A stretch of DNA of 64,000 bases, taken from assembly GCF_043290135.1 (NCBI RefSeq), contig NC_134710.1, forward strand, positions 460,823,376 through 460,887,375. The letters are read 5' to 3'. Positions 1 to 9,663 of this stretch are shown here, piece after piece; positions within the stretch are counted from its first letter, which is position 1, and each line of letters opens with the position of its first letter. A model generated the notes under the pieces. That model searched no databases and had not been told where the DNA came from. It saw only the letters and a list, made by a program, of their open reading frames with translations. The stretch is from Rhipicephalus microplus. Lineage: Eukaryota; Arthropoda; Arachnida; Ixodida; Ixodidae. The translations under genes were made by a program, and so were the position numbers.

Positions 1-884
1 CATACTTTTTGGAAATTCAAAAACAAATACACACGTCCTGAGTTCTTCACAGATGCCTCCAAGACTAACTCCTGTGTGTCCTACGCTGCTGTCGGCCCAT
101 CTTTTTCGGATGCTGGCCCTCTACATCCACGCACAAGTATCTTCACAGCGGAAGCTTACGCGATACTTGTGGCAGCTAAACACCTCAAACAATCACAAAT
201 ACAAAAAGCGAGAATTTATACAGACTCCCTCAGTGTGGTAACGGCTCTGCACAGTATTAAAAAACAAAAAACCCGGTCCTTGTCTCACTTTACTCCATTT
301 TGTGCACACTCTACACACTCAAACAACATGTTGTACTGTGCTGGGTGCCAGGGCACCGTGAGATCCAAGGCAACGTGTGGGCGGATCAGCTCGCTGCATC
401 CGTCCATGAGAGCACCGCCATTACATCCATATCAATCCCGGCCCTTGATCTTAAGCCGTCTCTCAAACGAAACCTCAGGGACTACTGGCAAAGCAAGTGG
501 GATACACACACACAAAACAAACTACACGTTATCAAGCCACACCTTGGCCATTGGCCACCAGTATCAAAATCACGCCTAACAGAGGTAACACTAACTAGAC
601 TCAGGATAGGACACACATACACGACACACACACATCTTCTGTCCGGTGGTGACCCACCATTGTGTGATAAATGTGGTGAGGCATTAACAGTTCTTCACGT
701 TTTAATTCAATGTAAACAGTTAGACACTCTAAGAAGACAACACTTTCCATTAACCTACCGACAACATATACCTTTACACCCTGCAATGTTCGTTGGTAGG
801 GAACCACTTTTTAGTAAGAAATCATTGTTAGGGTTTTTAAAAGAAATTCATAATTTTCATATCGTATACCCGGGCATTCCGTAG
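1..884 (+). pseudogene. LINE ORF2 C-terminus: RNase H domain and zinc-binding tail, one frameshift
   Basis: Reading from base 1 in frame 1, the RNase H catalytic acidic residues are all visible: D in FTDAS (about 46-60), E in TAEAYAI, D in YTDSLS and, after a frame change, D in GNVWADQLA. The frame moves from 1 to 3 near the A-rich run at 259-273, which suggests a small indel in a homopolymer. The downstream part ends with a C-x2-C-x7-H-x4-C motif (CDKCGEALTVLHVLIQC, about 660-712), typical of LINE C-termini in arthropods, and stops at 884. RNase H would remove the RNA template during target-primed reverse transcription. The reverse transcriptase part lies left of the window. Confidence 0.8.
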
Positions 885-1236
885 CACGACCTCTCCAGAG
901 AGTTTTTCGCTGCGATGGCTACACAACAAAGCACTTGCGTCACGGCCCTTGGACGCAAGGGTACGAACGAGTGAGGCACTTGTGCTAATGCCATACATGT
1001 CCACCATCGTTTTTATTATCACCAACTTTTGTCATCCATTCGCACCACACACACCTTTCACGGCATAGCCATGATTTTATTACTCGTATGCTTTTACCCG
1101 CCTTACCGCGAGAAATTTATGGCCCTTATACAGCCGGTAATCACAATAATTGTCCACATTCCTTATCCTATGAACTGGCGCTTTTTGGTCATCAAATGGC
1201 CCTTGCGCCAAAAAACACCATATATCATCATCATTA
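1..1236 (+). mobile_element. 3' portion of a non-LTR retrotransposon (LINE A)
   Basis: The left edge of the window cuts into a plus-strand LINE. It encodes an RNase H domain and a cysteine/histidine tail (see next entry), followed by about 350 bases of 3' UTR that end near 1230 in a short CATCATCAT run, a common type of LINE tail. Immediately right of it, minus-strand coding of a different LINE begins and looks interrupted in its thumb region. LINE A therefore most likely inserted into LINE B. The RNase H domain points to the I/Jockey/R1 group of APE-type LINEs. The clade is not resolved. Confidence 0.8.
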
Positions 1237-1239
1237 ATC

Positions 1240-2035
1240 AAGCTTCATCCCTCCTGCTCTACTTGTCGGACAGGGCGATGTAGTAGATTTAGCTCACTTG
1301 GAAGGCATGAAAGAATCTATGAAGGTTCGCCTCAGATAACCCCCTCGTTTGTTGGCCACCCTCGTGATTTTCTCATGGAATCAGCTTTGGCTGCGATGCG
1401 TTCTAACGTGGAGGCATTACTGCTATCCTCCTACAGGAACATACCGAGGATTCTAACTTTCTTTACGATTGGAATAATAGAGCCGTTTGCTGTGGTGATC
1501 AAGATATCGGGGAAAATTCCTTTCCTTGCCCTAACTGTTGGCCGGTAAAGAAGCAGTTCCAATTTATTAGCCGACAAGCTGAGTCTGCCTTGTCCAAAAA
1601 AAATCTTCAACAACCGTGATCGCTGTTTGTAATCTCTCTTCAATTTGCCCATCACTACTCCCCTTGCACCAGACGGTGATGTTGTCGGCGTAGAAGGTGT
1701 GACCAAGACTTTCAATCTCGGCCAGACTGTGGGAAAGTGCTCTCAGCGATAAGTTAAATAAAAATGGGGATAGCACTGCCTCTTAAGGAGTGCCTCTGAG
1801 TCCAAGATCGAATGTCTTCGAGCCGAGAGATTCTAGCTAGGCGAATGGAAGCTTTTTTATTCTTAAGAAATGAGGTGATGTAGTTGTAAAAATGTTCTCC
1901 TAGACCCACTTCTTTAATGAAATAAAGTATGTGAGAGAGTGTGACCTTGCCGAAGCCCTTTTCGAGGTAAAGCGCCAGAACAGCTCGGGTGTCTCTAGAG
2001 ACCCTGCCAATGGTCTTGTGTTTTAAAAGCAACAT
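1240..2035 (-). pseudogene. LINE B reverse transcriptase palm and thumb, broken
   Basis: Overlapping minus-strand frames give ALYLEKGFGKVTLSHIL (1980-1930, the normally D-x4-F-D motif with the aspartates lost), then SPFLFNLSLRALSHSL (1770-1720), and then the catalytic box as FYADN instead of FYADD (near 1690). A later piece, VRILGMFL, is the usual motif before the thumb. Loss of aspartates in both catalytic motifs plus two frameshifts shows the RT is dead. The thumb continues in fragments to about 1240, where LINE A begins. Confidence 0.7.
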
Positions 2036-2240
2036 TACATCCTGCGTTCACATAGACGGCCTGAATTAAATGGAAAGAGATTTCTTTCCTCGGCAAATTT
2101 GGTGGCCCGCTTGAGGATAACATGCTCGTTATCCTCAAGAGAGTTATCGGCTGGAGCGAGCCAAGCTCCAGGGGTTTCCCCGGCTTTGGAATGAGGAGGT
2201 CATTCGGGTTGCGCCACTCTACTGGAACCTCACCGATCTC

Positions 2241-2747
2241 TCATACATCGTTGATTTTATTCGTTAGAAGCTCGATATTCTCATCAGATAAATTCTTTAA
2301 GAGTTTGTTACTGATCCCATCGGAACCCGGAGCTGATCTGCAGTTTAGCTCATAAGGAACCTCTCGTACCTCTGTGTACATGAAAGGGGAACCAAGAGGG
2401 TCCGTTTCGTTCTCTGGCACTGCAGGAGGGTAGTCATTGTGTGAGGTGAGTTTTGTGCAAAAATATCTGGAGGCGAGCTCATCGATAATTTGTGTCTCTG
2501 TCCAACCAGAGTTCTTTAGGTTGTGGATAAGTCTGTCAATTGTAAGCTGCTGATTGGATTTGGATTGTTTTTCTCCCAGTAGATGTTTGAGGACGTTCCA
2601 CTTTGCACCACTCCTCATTTGCCTGTCGACAGCATTGTATACTTCGCCCCATTGTAGTCCAGCTAGCGTTTCACTATGCTCATCTATCTGCCTATTAAGT
2701 TCAGCAATTTTTTGCGTAGGCGTCGGTTTAGTTTCTGTGTTTTTCAT
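2241..2747 (-). pseudogene. LINE B connector between endonuclease and RT
   Basis: This 168-codon open stretch is the longest intact piece of LINE B. It contains AKWNVLKHLLGEK, a helical linker, and CRSAPGSDGISNKLLKNL, the standard entry to the RT domain in which the P-G-D/S-G-I motif precedes palm motif 1. The next RT block follows after a frameshift near 2240. No function beyond linking the endonuclease to the RT can be claimed. Confidence 0.7.
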
Positions 2748-3059
2748 TGAGCCTGCAGCGCGTTTTTCGCTTCCAGCAGGTGGGCTAATCGACTGTCCAT
2801 GTGCTCTAACCCTCTTTCTGTCTCCACTTTCTTTGTGGAAGCAGTGTCTTCTTTGAGGCGAATGAATTATTCGTTTAACGAGTTGTATTAATTCTTGTCT
2901 TGCTTTCTGATATCTCTAAAAAGGTCCTAGTCTGTGACGTGAAATTTTCTGAGCGGTGGTGACGAGATTCTTATTGTGAAGCTGCTAATGTAGTGATAAC
3001 TACTAAGATTCTCTTGTAAGTTGGTCGATACGGGTTCCTCTACATTCCTAACCATGGTC

Positions 3060-3660
3060 AAATGTGGTGTGATATCCCTGCTGACCGAGTTGCTTATTCT
3101 GGTTGGGTATTGCAGATCGGTGACCTATGTGAGACCACAAGCTGTGATCTGTGCCGCGAGGGCTTTGCCCTTTGCAGTATCCTTGATATAACTCCAATCT
3201 TGATGATGTGCGTTAAAGTCCCGATGAGCGTTCGATCACCTGCAATTTTACACGCTTTGTGGAAAAGAGCATGAAACGTCTCTCTTCTGTCAGCTGGTGA
3301 GCTGTAAACGTTTAAAATTGAAAACGGATTGCTTAAGTTTAGCGTTCGGGATGAGCTCGATCATGATGTGTTCAATTTTCAAGTCCGGCCTTACGTCATG
3401 ATACAAATAGGCGAGATGCTTTGAGATGACGTTGGCTACACCCCTCTTGCCCTCCTTGAAACACGCTTCAGCACGATAGTGACGAAGAACGATGACATCG
3501 GTGAGCGTTTCTTGGAGGAGGATTACTGATGGCCTTTCGGTAGCAGAGCGAAGAAAGTGTTGCAATGCTGCCTTCCTTTTGCGGAAGCTGACGCAATTCC
3601 ATTGCCAGATGACTAGGTTGCTTGCGTTGCATTTTACCGACTTGAAAGGAGTGTACCAAG
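3060..3660 (-). pseudogene. LINE B endonuclease (EEP/APE-like) domain, broken
   Basis: On the minus strand, segments read as an apurinic-like endonuclease. They start with WQWNCVSFRKRKAALQHF (near 3620-3565), continue through ILLQETLTD (the metal-binding glutamate of the QET motif) and EACFKEGKRGVA, and later reach a GDFNAHH-type motif near 3220, where one base appears lost. At least three frameshifts and one stop interrupt the reading. In an intact element this enzyme nicks target DNA to prime reverse transcription. The remnant cannot make a working enzyme. Confidence 0.7.
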
Positions 3661-4127
3661 CAGTGCGTGCTGCCTGTCTGATTCTAAAATTTGAAGCCTC
3701 GCGGTGTGCTCGGTCAGTTGGAGCTTGATAGGGGTAATTTCAGGAATAATGTAATTTCTTCTCAGGCATCAGGCATTTTTTCTCTAACTTATTTCATTTA
3801 CACTTTTCTCACTATTTATTCTCTTCTTTTTACGCACAAACCTGTTGTACACATGCTGCATTGCTCTTCGGCGTATGTGTTTGTGGTTGTGTCGCCATTT
3901 ACGGTGCTGTGCTTGGTTTTAAAGGAGCTGACGTAATTTTTCTGTAGGGAGGATTTCAGATGGGTTTCATGAAGTCTCGGCTTATAGTGCCTATATGTTT
4001 ACAGGTACAATCAAATTAGCCGAGGGAAAGCATAGGGGACATTATTTCTCTACTTGAACTGTAGTGTTGTAATGATGACCTAAAGTGAAACGAAACCAAT
4101 CAGCTGTGCGAAAAATAATGTTCATCT

Positions 4128-4165
4128 TAATGTACAATGCTCTGCCGATTGAGCTACGATGGAAA
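4128..4165 (-). repeat. tRNA-like A-box fragment
   Basis: The minus strand reads GTAGCTCAATCGGCAGAGCA, close to a tRNA D-arm and RNA polymerase III A box. No B box, anticodon arm or acceptor stem follows. It is probably the decayed head of a tRNA or tRNA-derived SINE, not a working tRNA gene. Confidence 0.4.
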
Positions 4166-4192
4166 GTGCTTCCCGTGCACTTCGTTGGGAGT

Positions 4193-4240
4193 GTGCCACG
4201 GTGGTCGAGTGGTTACAGTGCTCGACTGTTGACTAGCATT
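4193..4240 (+). repeat. Short SINE-head fragment
   Basis: The stretch GCCACGGTGGTCGAGTGGTT and what follows match the tRNA-like head of the full SINE at 4589 in spacing and many bases (CGGTGG..GAGTGG..ACTCG.CTG.TGAC). It lacks the rest of the element. It is best read as an old truncated SINE head, and chance resemblance to a tRNA D-arm is possible. Confidence 0.35.
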
Positions 4241-4575
4241 ACTGAGTTGGAATTACTCGGCAATCTTTCCACATTTTCTTGACATCGGAATGAAATGAAA
4301 ACGACATTTAGTGTGGTATAATAGAAATGAAATTAATTGCCTTCTCCACAGAATGGAATGAAGTGTCTTTTGTATAGAATGAAATGGGAATGCAATTAGG
4401 TCTTTTTCTGTAAATAGAGCACATTTTCATCAACGTCCTGTTTCTAACTTCAAACATTAGTAAGTCAGAGCTATAGATTTAACAATGAAACTGCATTTTT
4501 AAAATGGTTTTGCTAATTACAAGTGCGGTACATTTCTAAGTAATGTGTCTACTACAATTCTATTCTTATGTAGAC

Positions 4576-4588
4576 TGTGTTGCTCCAA
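4576..4588 (+). repeat. Left target-site duplication of SINE
   Basis: The 13 bases TGTGTTGCTCCAA occur here and again at 4827-4839, directly bordering the SINE. A duplication of this length is the mark of target-primed reverse transcription. Confidence 0.92.
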
Positions 4589-4826
4589 CCCCGCCGCGGT
4601 GGTCTAGTGGCTAAGGTACTCGGCTGCTGACCAGCAGGGCGCGGGTTCAAATCCCGGCTGCGGCGGCTGCATTTCCGATGGAGGCGGAAATGTTGTAGCC
4701 CCGTGTGCTCAGATTTGGGTGCACGTTAAAGAACCCCAGGTGGTCAAAATTTCCAGAGCCCTCCACTACGGCGTCTCTCATAATCATATCGTGGTTTTGG
4801 GACGTTAAACCCCACAAATCAATCAA
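4589..4826 (+). mobile_element. Full-length tick tRNA-derived SINE (Ruka type)
   Basis: The 238-bp element begins with a tRNA-like head containing an A box (GGTGGTCTAGTGGCTAAGG) and a B box (GGGTTCAAATCCCG), followed by a conserved tail region and ending in ATCAATCA-type repeats. A perfect 13-base duplication (TGTGTTGCTCCAA) lies at 4576-4588 and 4827-4839. This layout matches the Ruka SINE family known from ixodid ticks. The A and B boxes would drive RNA polymerase III. A second, related copy sits on the other strand at 57329-57567. Confidence 0.93.
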
Positions 4827-4839
4827 TGTGTTGCTCCAA
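4827..4839 (+). repeat. Right target-site duplication of SINE
   Basis: Identical to 4576-4588, this marks the 3' border of the SINE. Confidence 0.92.
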
Positions 4840-5761
4840 AGTTTGTCTCAGTTCCTTGTGTAACTGTGGCTATATGCCGTTGGTATCCGTCTGCTGAACT
4901 ATGGTGTCGACATAGTCCCCCCCCCCCCTTTTCTTATGCCTTGCGAATTGTGTTCTTTCGAAAGCGTCCCAGTGACAGTATGTCTAAGGCGCTGTAACTC
5001 TTTCAGAAACTGTCTATGAAGAACTGCCCTGTATATGTTTGAAATTCCTACAACGTTACTTGCAGACACTCATTCTATTGGAACAATAATAATGAAATAA
5101 TTGTCAAATTTATGTGCATTATAGTTACCCATTCAAAGTAAACAGTAAATAAATATCCGTATACTTTTCTTGGCATAACTGTATGACAGTTCTCAGTAAT
5201 ACTGTTTCTAACAAAGAAAACGAGGCCTTAAGTTCACTTTTATTTCCTCATTTATCCTGAAGTCATTCATGCTTGCTTTTCGCATAAAGAGGATAAAATC
5301 TCAGGCTAGGAATATAGTGCGAATTCATTTTGGTCATTTGAATTTTCAGAAAACAAATTCTGATTTTCGCATTGTTTGCAGGAAGCGCATGTCATAGGAC
5401 TCGTCGAACGTGGTAGTGCCTTCAGAAAATTGATCGTATGTATTAGTACACTGCAAAATGAAGTTAAATGAAGACATGTTTCCTATTCAGGAAGTTCAAT
5501 TCATCGAAAGTACTTTTCTCAAATTTTACTTGATGCAAATAACAAAAAGGAGTGCTGTACACAACTCTGTACATAGCGTCTCAAAGGGTTAATGCTGTCT
5601 CCCCATCCTTCGCTACTTCGTTAGTGCTACTGTTGCTGTCGGCGACTTTTTCAACATACCACTCAACATGCCATTCCGGCGCATGTTGGAAAAAGCGCTT
5701 CACTACAGGAACTTCGAGTTAGGTGCACATCAATAAAAAATTACGGCATATTCACGGGGTG
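4840..5761. other. AT-rich non-coding stretch
   Basis: I see no gene here. A run of C (about 4917-4928) and generic AT-rich sequence fill the interval up to the presumed 3' end of the Helentron. Confidence 0.5.
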
Positions 5762-5774
5762 AATGATGATGAAT

Positions 5775-5786
5775 GGGCGAAGCTCC
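5775..5786 (+). repeat. Possible Helentron subterminal inverted repeat, 3' side
   Basis: GGGCGAAGCTCC here is the exact reverse complement of 14714-14725. The surrounding bases (GATGATGAAT, then GGAG) differ. Helentrons carry short inverted repeats near both ends, which suits these positions, but the ends are not proven. Confidence 0.5.
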
Positions 5787-5900
5787 GGAGGGATTCATCG
5801 GTAAACTGTAAATCTTCCGTGTAATTCGCCCAGTCGATCATCATGTAAAGACGTGAGAAACGCTGTGTGTGTATATACACAAATCAACTTTTATTTGTTC

Positions 5901-7211
5901 TTAGACGATGGATGGCTTGCGATGTCCCTTCATTATGACGGCTTCATGGTCTGTGAAATGAAGGGAGAGCGGTTTCTGTATGGGTTGCAGTGGGCAATTT
6001 GCAAATACTAGGTCTATGCATGTTCCTCGGATCGTGGTAGGTTTCATATGGTCAAACGATATACGTCTGAGTGCATATCTAGAAGCCATATGTTGGATAA
6101 GCCAATTATTGTCTATGATAGCCACGTTAAAGTCTCCAAGTAGTACAAATGGTCCATTCTTGTATTTGTTCTCATAATTTCGTAACGCAGTGTCTATGAA
6201 TGTCTTGATGTTCCCGGTCGACAGGTTGGGTGCGAGGTACATGGTCATGAGGACGATTCCAGAGTCAAAGAGTTTGATGGCTGCATATTCTCCGTTTTGG
6301 CTTTGACTCGTGAGTGGTAGTCTGAGATCTTCAGCCGTTTCCGTTTCCGTTTGCCTCACGTAGATGGTGACACCACTTGCAGGACGTTCTGATTCATCGG
6401 TACACACGACGGGAACATATCCTTTGACGAACAATCTCGTCACGTTCCACGTCTCGGTAAAGCACAGCACGTCGACGGCGGTCAGTATGGGGTCCCTTTC
6501 TATGTCAAGTGCGTGGGCATTGAGAGAGCGAACGTTGAGGAGGGCAATGGTAAACTCGTTGGAAGAGTCAACGTCTTCTCGCAGAGATCGTTGATACTGC
6601 TGCGTCATGGTCGGTAATCGATGTCGGCCTAGACGTTGAAACTCGTTCAGCATCGCCGTGTCCTCGTTCTTGTCTTTATGGTAGAACCGCTGGTCTCCTT
6701 TTGCATTGGTGAGGTAGAGGTTATTTACGTTGGTGCAGCGGCTGAGCGCGACGTACACCAACTTCTGGGGGTGCGTTTTATTATATTCATAGACAATTGA
6801 CGAGTACGTTCCCCCTTGGGACTTGTGGACCGTAATGGCACTGGCCTGAACGAGGGGGGACTGCCTTCTCTTGCAGGCAACGCCAGTCTTGCGATCCAAG
6901 GTTAGGGTGGTAACACGAGGTTCGATGGGGACCCAGAAGGCGTCGATGACGTGACCACTCCGCTTGGCCTCGTTCACCATTCGCTTGGACCGAAGACGAG
7001 TAAGCTTACCCGTGGTTGTGGCGTCGTCAAAGTGTAACCAGAGGCGTTTTGGCAAGTCGCCGTCGTTTACCGCTCTCTCGCACACCTTTAGAATGCCAAC
7101 GGCCCCATTGACGAGACCGTCTATGACGTCAATGTTGGTGGTAATCATGTACGGTTTGCCGAGGACGATGAGAATTTCGCGAGGGAGGTTTGCAAACTCG
7201 GTGTGTGACAT
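5901..7211 (-). pseudogene. Helentron helicase C-terminus fused to EEP endonuclease
   Basis: Residues 1-170 hold the end of the SF1 helicase: QASAITVHKSQGGTYSSIV (motif V) and VYVALSRCTNVNNLYL (motif VI). From about residue 225 an endonuclease/exonuclease/phosphatase domain begins: IALLNVRSLN, LCFTETWN, a GDFN motif (FVLLGDFNVA), CIDLVFAN and FTDHEAVIM. The full set of EEP catalytic motifs (N, E, D-x-N, D-H) is visible. Such a domain is a hallmark of Helentrons and was probably captured from a LINE. The ATG at 7211 is only the first methionine in this frame; the natural protein would read in from the preceding block. Confidence 0.88.
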
Positions 7212-7269
7212 TTTCTCAACTTTTGCGATTGCCTTGTCGGTTGGCGCACCCCAGGTAGGTATCTTCGGC

Positions 7270-9663
7270 TTACAGTGAAACGACTTCTCCTCCTCCTCGC
7301 TGTGCTATGAAAGTATTGAATTTGTTGACCTCTTCGTTGGAGTAGAAGAGTCGTATCGCCGAGGACGCACGAACCAAGACTTCTTCTGTGGTGACGAAGC
7401 AGCTCTCGAGTAGTCGGACCTCATCGTTCTGAACTGCTCTTCCGTCTCCGATCTTTGTGAGCAGAGCCGAGAAGGAGGCATCGGATTGTCTGACGACTTG
7501 GACGAGCGGAAAGTAATCGAGGTAGTGCCATTTGATTGTGGCCCCGAAGAGCCCACCCGCTTCTCGGCACCTCTTATACACCTCGTTTGCGCGGACGGGT
7601 GGTAACTGGCGCAAATCACCGCACATGATGACGTCGAGGCCTCCGAAGGGTTCGTCTAGCTTTTGGGTGATTCGCTTGAGGCGACAATCGATGGCATTGA
7701 GGTTATCAGACGACAGCATGCTAACCTCGTCAACGATGATGCACTTGACGTAACGGAAAGCAACTCGAAAGGTATTCAGTTCGCTGTCGCCCAATCCGAG
7801 GTCCTTCTTGTTGCGAGTGAGCTTGAAGGCAGAGTGCACGGTGGTTCCGCCTACAGCCACGGCCACCTTTCCCGTGCTCGCGCAAATGACGAATGCATTG
7901 TATGGACCTGCATTATCGTTATAGCGGTTGTAAACGTCCATGACGAGCTTTAGGACGAACGTTTTACCGCATCCCGCAGGTCCTGTCAAGAAGACGCGCA
8001 ACAGAAGTGCTCCGAGTGTCGTTTGCCTGTGGATGATTTCTCGGAGCAACTCGTACTGCTCCGCATTCGTCATGCGCATGAGTCTGGTATATTCCTCTCT
8101 ATCCATGACGTCTTGCCTTTTGCGCACGGCAGCACAGGGACTGGTGTCTTTGACGGCACGCATCAGGTCTTCGTTGGGCAAAAGGTCGGCGTCTTCGTCG
8201 GCGGGAACGGCGGCAACGACCGCGGCGTCAACGGCGGCCGCATCTTCTTCTCGTTGCTGCTGTATCCTGCGCTCTTCAATCAACTGAGCCACGATGTCGT
8301 CGTCGTTGCCGATGTTGTATTGGCGATGTTTGGTAGCAATCAGGTCCTTGTTGGCCTCGAACGTCTCGAGGTATTCGTTATGATCGAGAACGTCGACAGC
8401 CTCGTTCCTGAACGGTACGTAAAGGAGGACCTGCTCTCTCATGTAATCCTCCGGTTGATCTGCGGCACTGTAATGGCGGTAGCGGATGATGATGGGGTGC
8501 TCGCGAAGACCGTATCCGCGTTTGTACTTGCTTGCAAAGTCGGCAAGGCAAACGTCTTCCATTTCGGGCGGCCTGCCCTCGTACCTCTGGACGATGTTGA
8601 GCTTCCAGACGTCGGTGGACGAGACGCCAACGTTTGCCAATTCCTCGTTGGTCTTGCGTACGCGCACTCGTTCCTCTGGGTAGCACGTGGGTATGTAGAC
8701 GACCTCACGGCTCTTTTCCGACATTTCCTGACCCAAGAGGAACCAGGCCGCCTCTTGCGCCGACATTTCGACCCCTTTGAGCATGGTCACTCCCAGGGAA
8801 CGTACGATGGCAGAGTATTCCATTTCTGGCTTTTCTTCTAGAATTTGCATTACGGCCTTGTGTAGGTTGGACATGCCGCGATCCGCCTTGTTGACGTAAT
8901 CGACGACATACGTTGCACAGGCGTAGTGGTCTAGGATCACCTGAAGATCCATGTTGGAATCTAGGACCTTGGCGATCCAGGGGTTGAAGGGATTGACCAT
9001 TTTTTGCACCGGGGTGCGACGATGTAGAACGCAGGGACGCGTAAATCCGGCTCTCAAAATGTCCATGTATTCTGCGTCGGACCGAACGTTGAAGGTGGCG
9101 AGAAAGTCTTCCAACGAGACGAACGATCCCCTCTCCAAAGCGTCGTGCATCTTTTCATACTGTTGCTTGAGTTTCTGACGATGTGCCTTCTCGGCCTCGT
9201 CCTCGGTCGGAGGAAAGGGGACTACAATCCTAGAGTCATTACTGGGCATGAACGGTGCTCCGAAACGGCACTTGGTGCGTCCCCGCTTATAGCAGATGTG
9301 GGTATGAGCGTGCAGCTGGGTCCTGGGTCTCTTTAGAAGGTCTGTGTCGAGCGTGAGCAACGATTCGACCATTTCCAGCTTGCGCGGCATGTTGCCAGAC
9401 ACTTCCTCTTGCGGGGCGTTATCGAGCCACAGAATGGTGTGAATGTGTGCGCTACCACGCTGTTGGAATTCGACCCGCTTGAAGAAGTCTACCACAACAT
9501 AGGGCTTGAACGGGGAGCATCCCTTATCTTTGAGTATGTTGAGAATCACATTGAAGATTCGATGGGTGTAAATTGCACACGCAACTGGGTCGTTATTGAC
9601 CAGTTCGACGCGTTGCATGGAATTCAATTCTTCCAAGGCTCGTGCCACCCCTTCGGGACCCAC
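7270..9663 (-). pseudogene. Helentron Rep catalytic core and SF1 helicase
   Basis: This is in frame with the preceding piece. It contains the HUH motif (RGSAHIHTILWL, about 9465-9430) and the two-tyrosine motif YVVDYVNK (near 8900), with tyrosines four residues apart as in eukaryotic Helitron Rep. The helicase follows: Walker A GPAGCGKT (near 7975), Walker B IIVDEVSML (near 7725) and CGDLRQLPPV (near 7620). All catalytic residues I can check are present. The open frame ends at 7270 with TAA. The helicase continues in another frame at 7211, and a single-base shift near the GAG-repeat around 7275-7300 explains the break. Confidence 0.88.

Larger units (their letters stand above)
1237..3740 (-). 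mobile_element. Degenerate APE-type LINE (LINE B)
   Basis: Minus-strand blocks appear in the normal LINE order from high to low coordinate: an endonuclease (about 3660-3060), a connector (2747-2241) and a reverse transcriptase (about 2240-1240). The RT fades out at the junction with LINE A, so the 3' end is displaced or lost. Many frameshifts and stops separate the blocks. A leucine/lysine-rich connector and a start of the WQWNCVSF type resemble tick I/R1-like LINEs as I remember them; this family call is inference. Confidence 0.75.
3741..4575. other. AT-rich non-coding stretch with tRNA-like scraps
   Basis: No coding region is convincing here. Two short tRNA-derived fragments are listed separately. 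The rest is unremarkable AT-rich sequence. Confidence 0.5.

Noticed and set aside
4592..4665. Functional tRNA gene
   Set aside because: A and B boxes are present, but the cloverleaf is not complete and the unit is embedded in a SINE with its own target-site duplication.
8023..8841. 272-codon plus-strand open frame
   Set aside because: It is antisense to the Helentron helicase, shares its GC bias and has no recognisable motif, while the minus strand has full helicase motifs.
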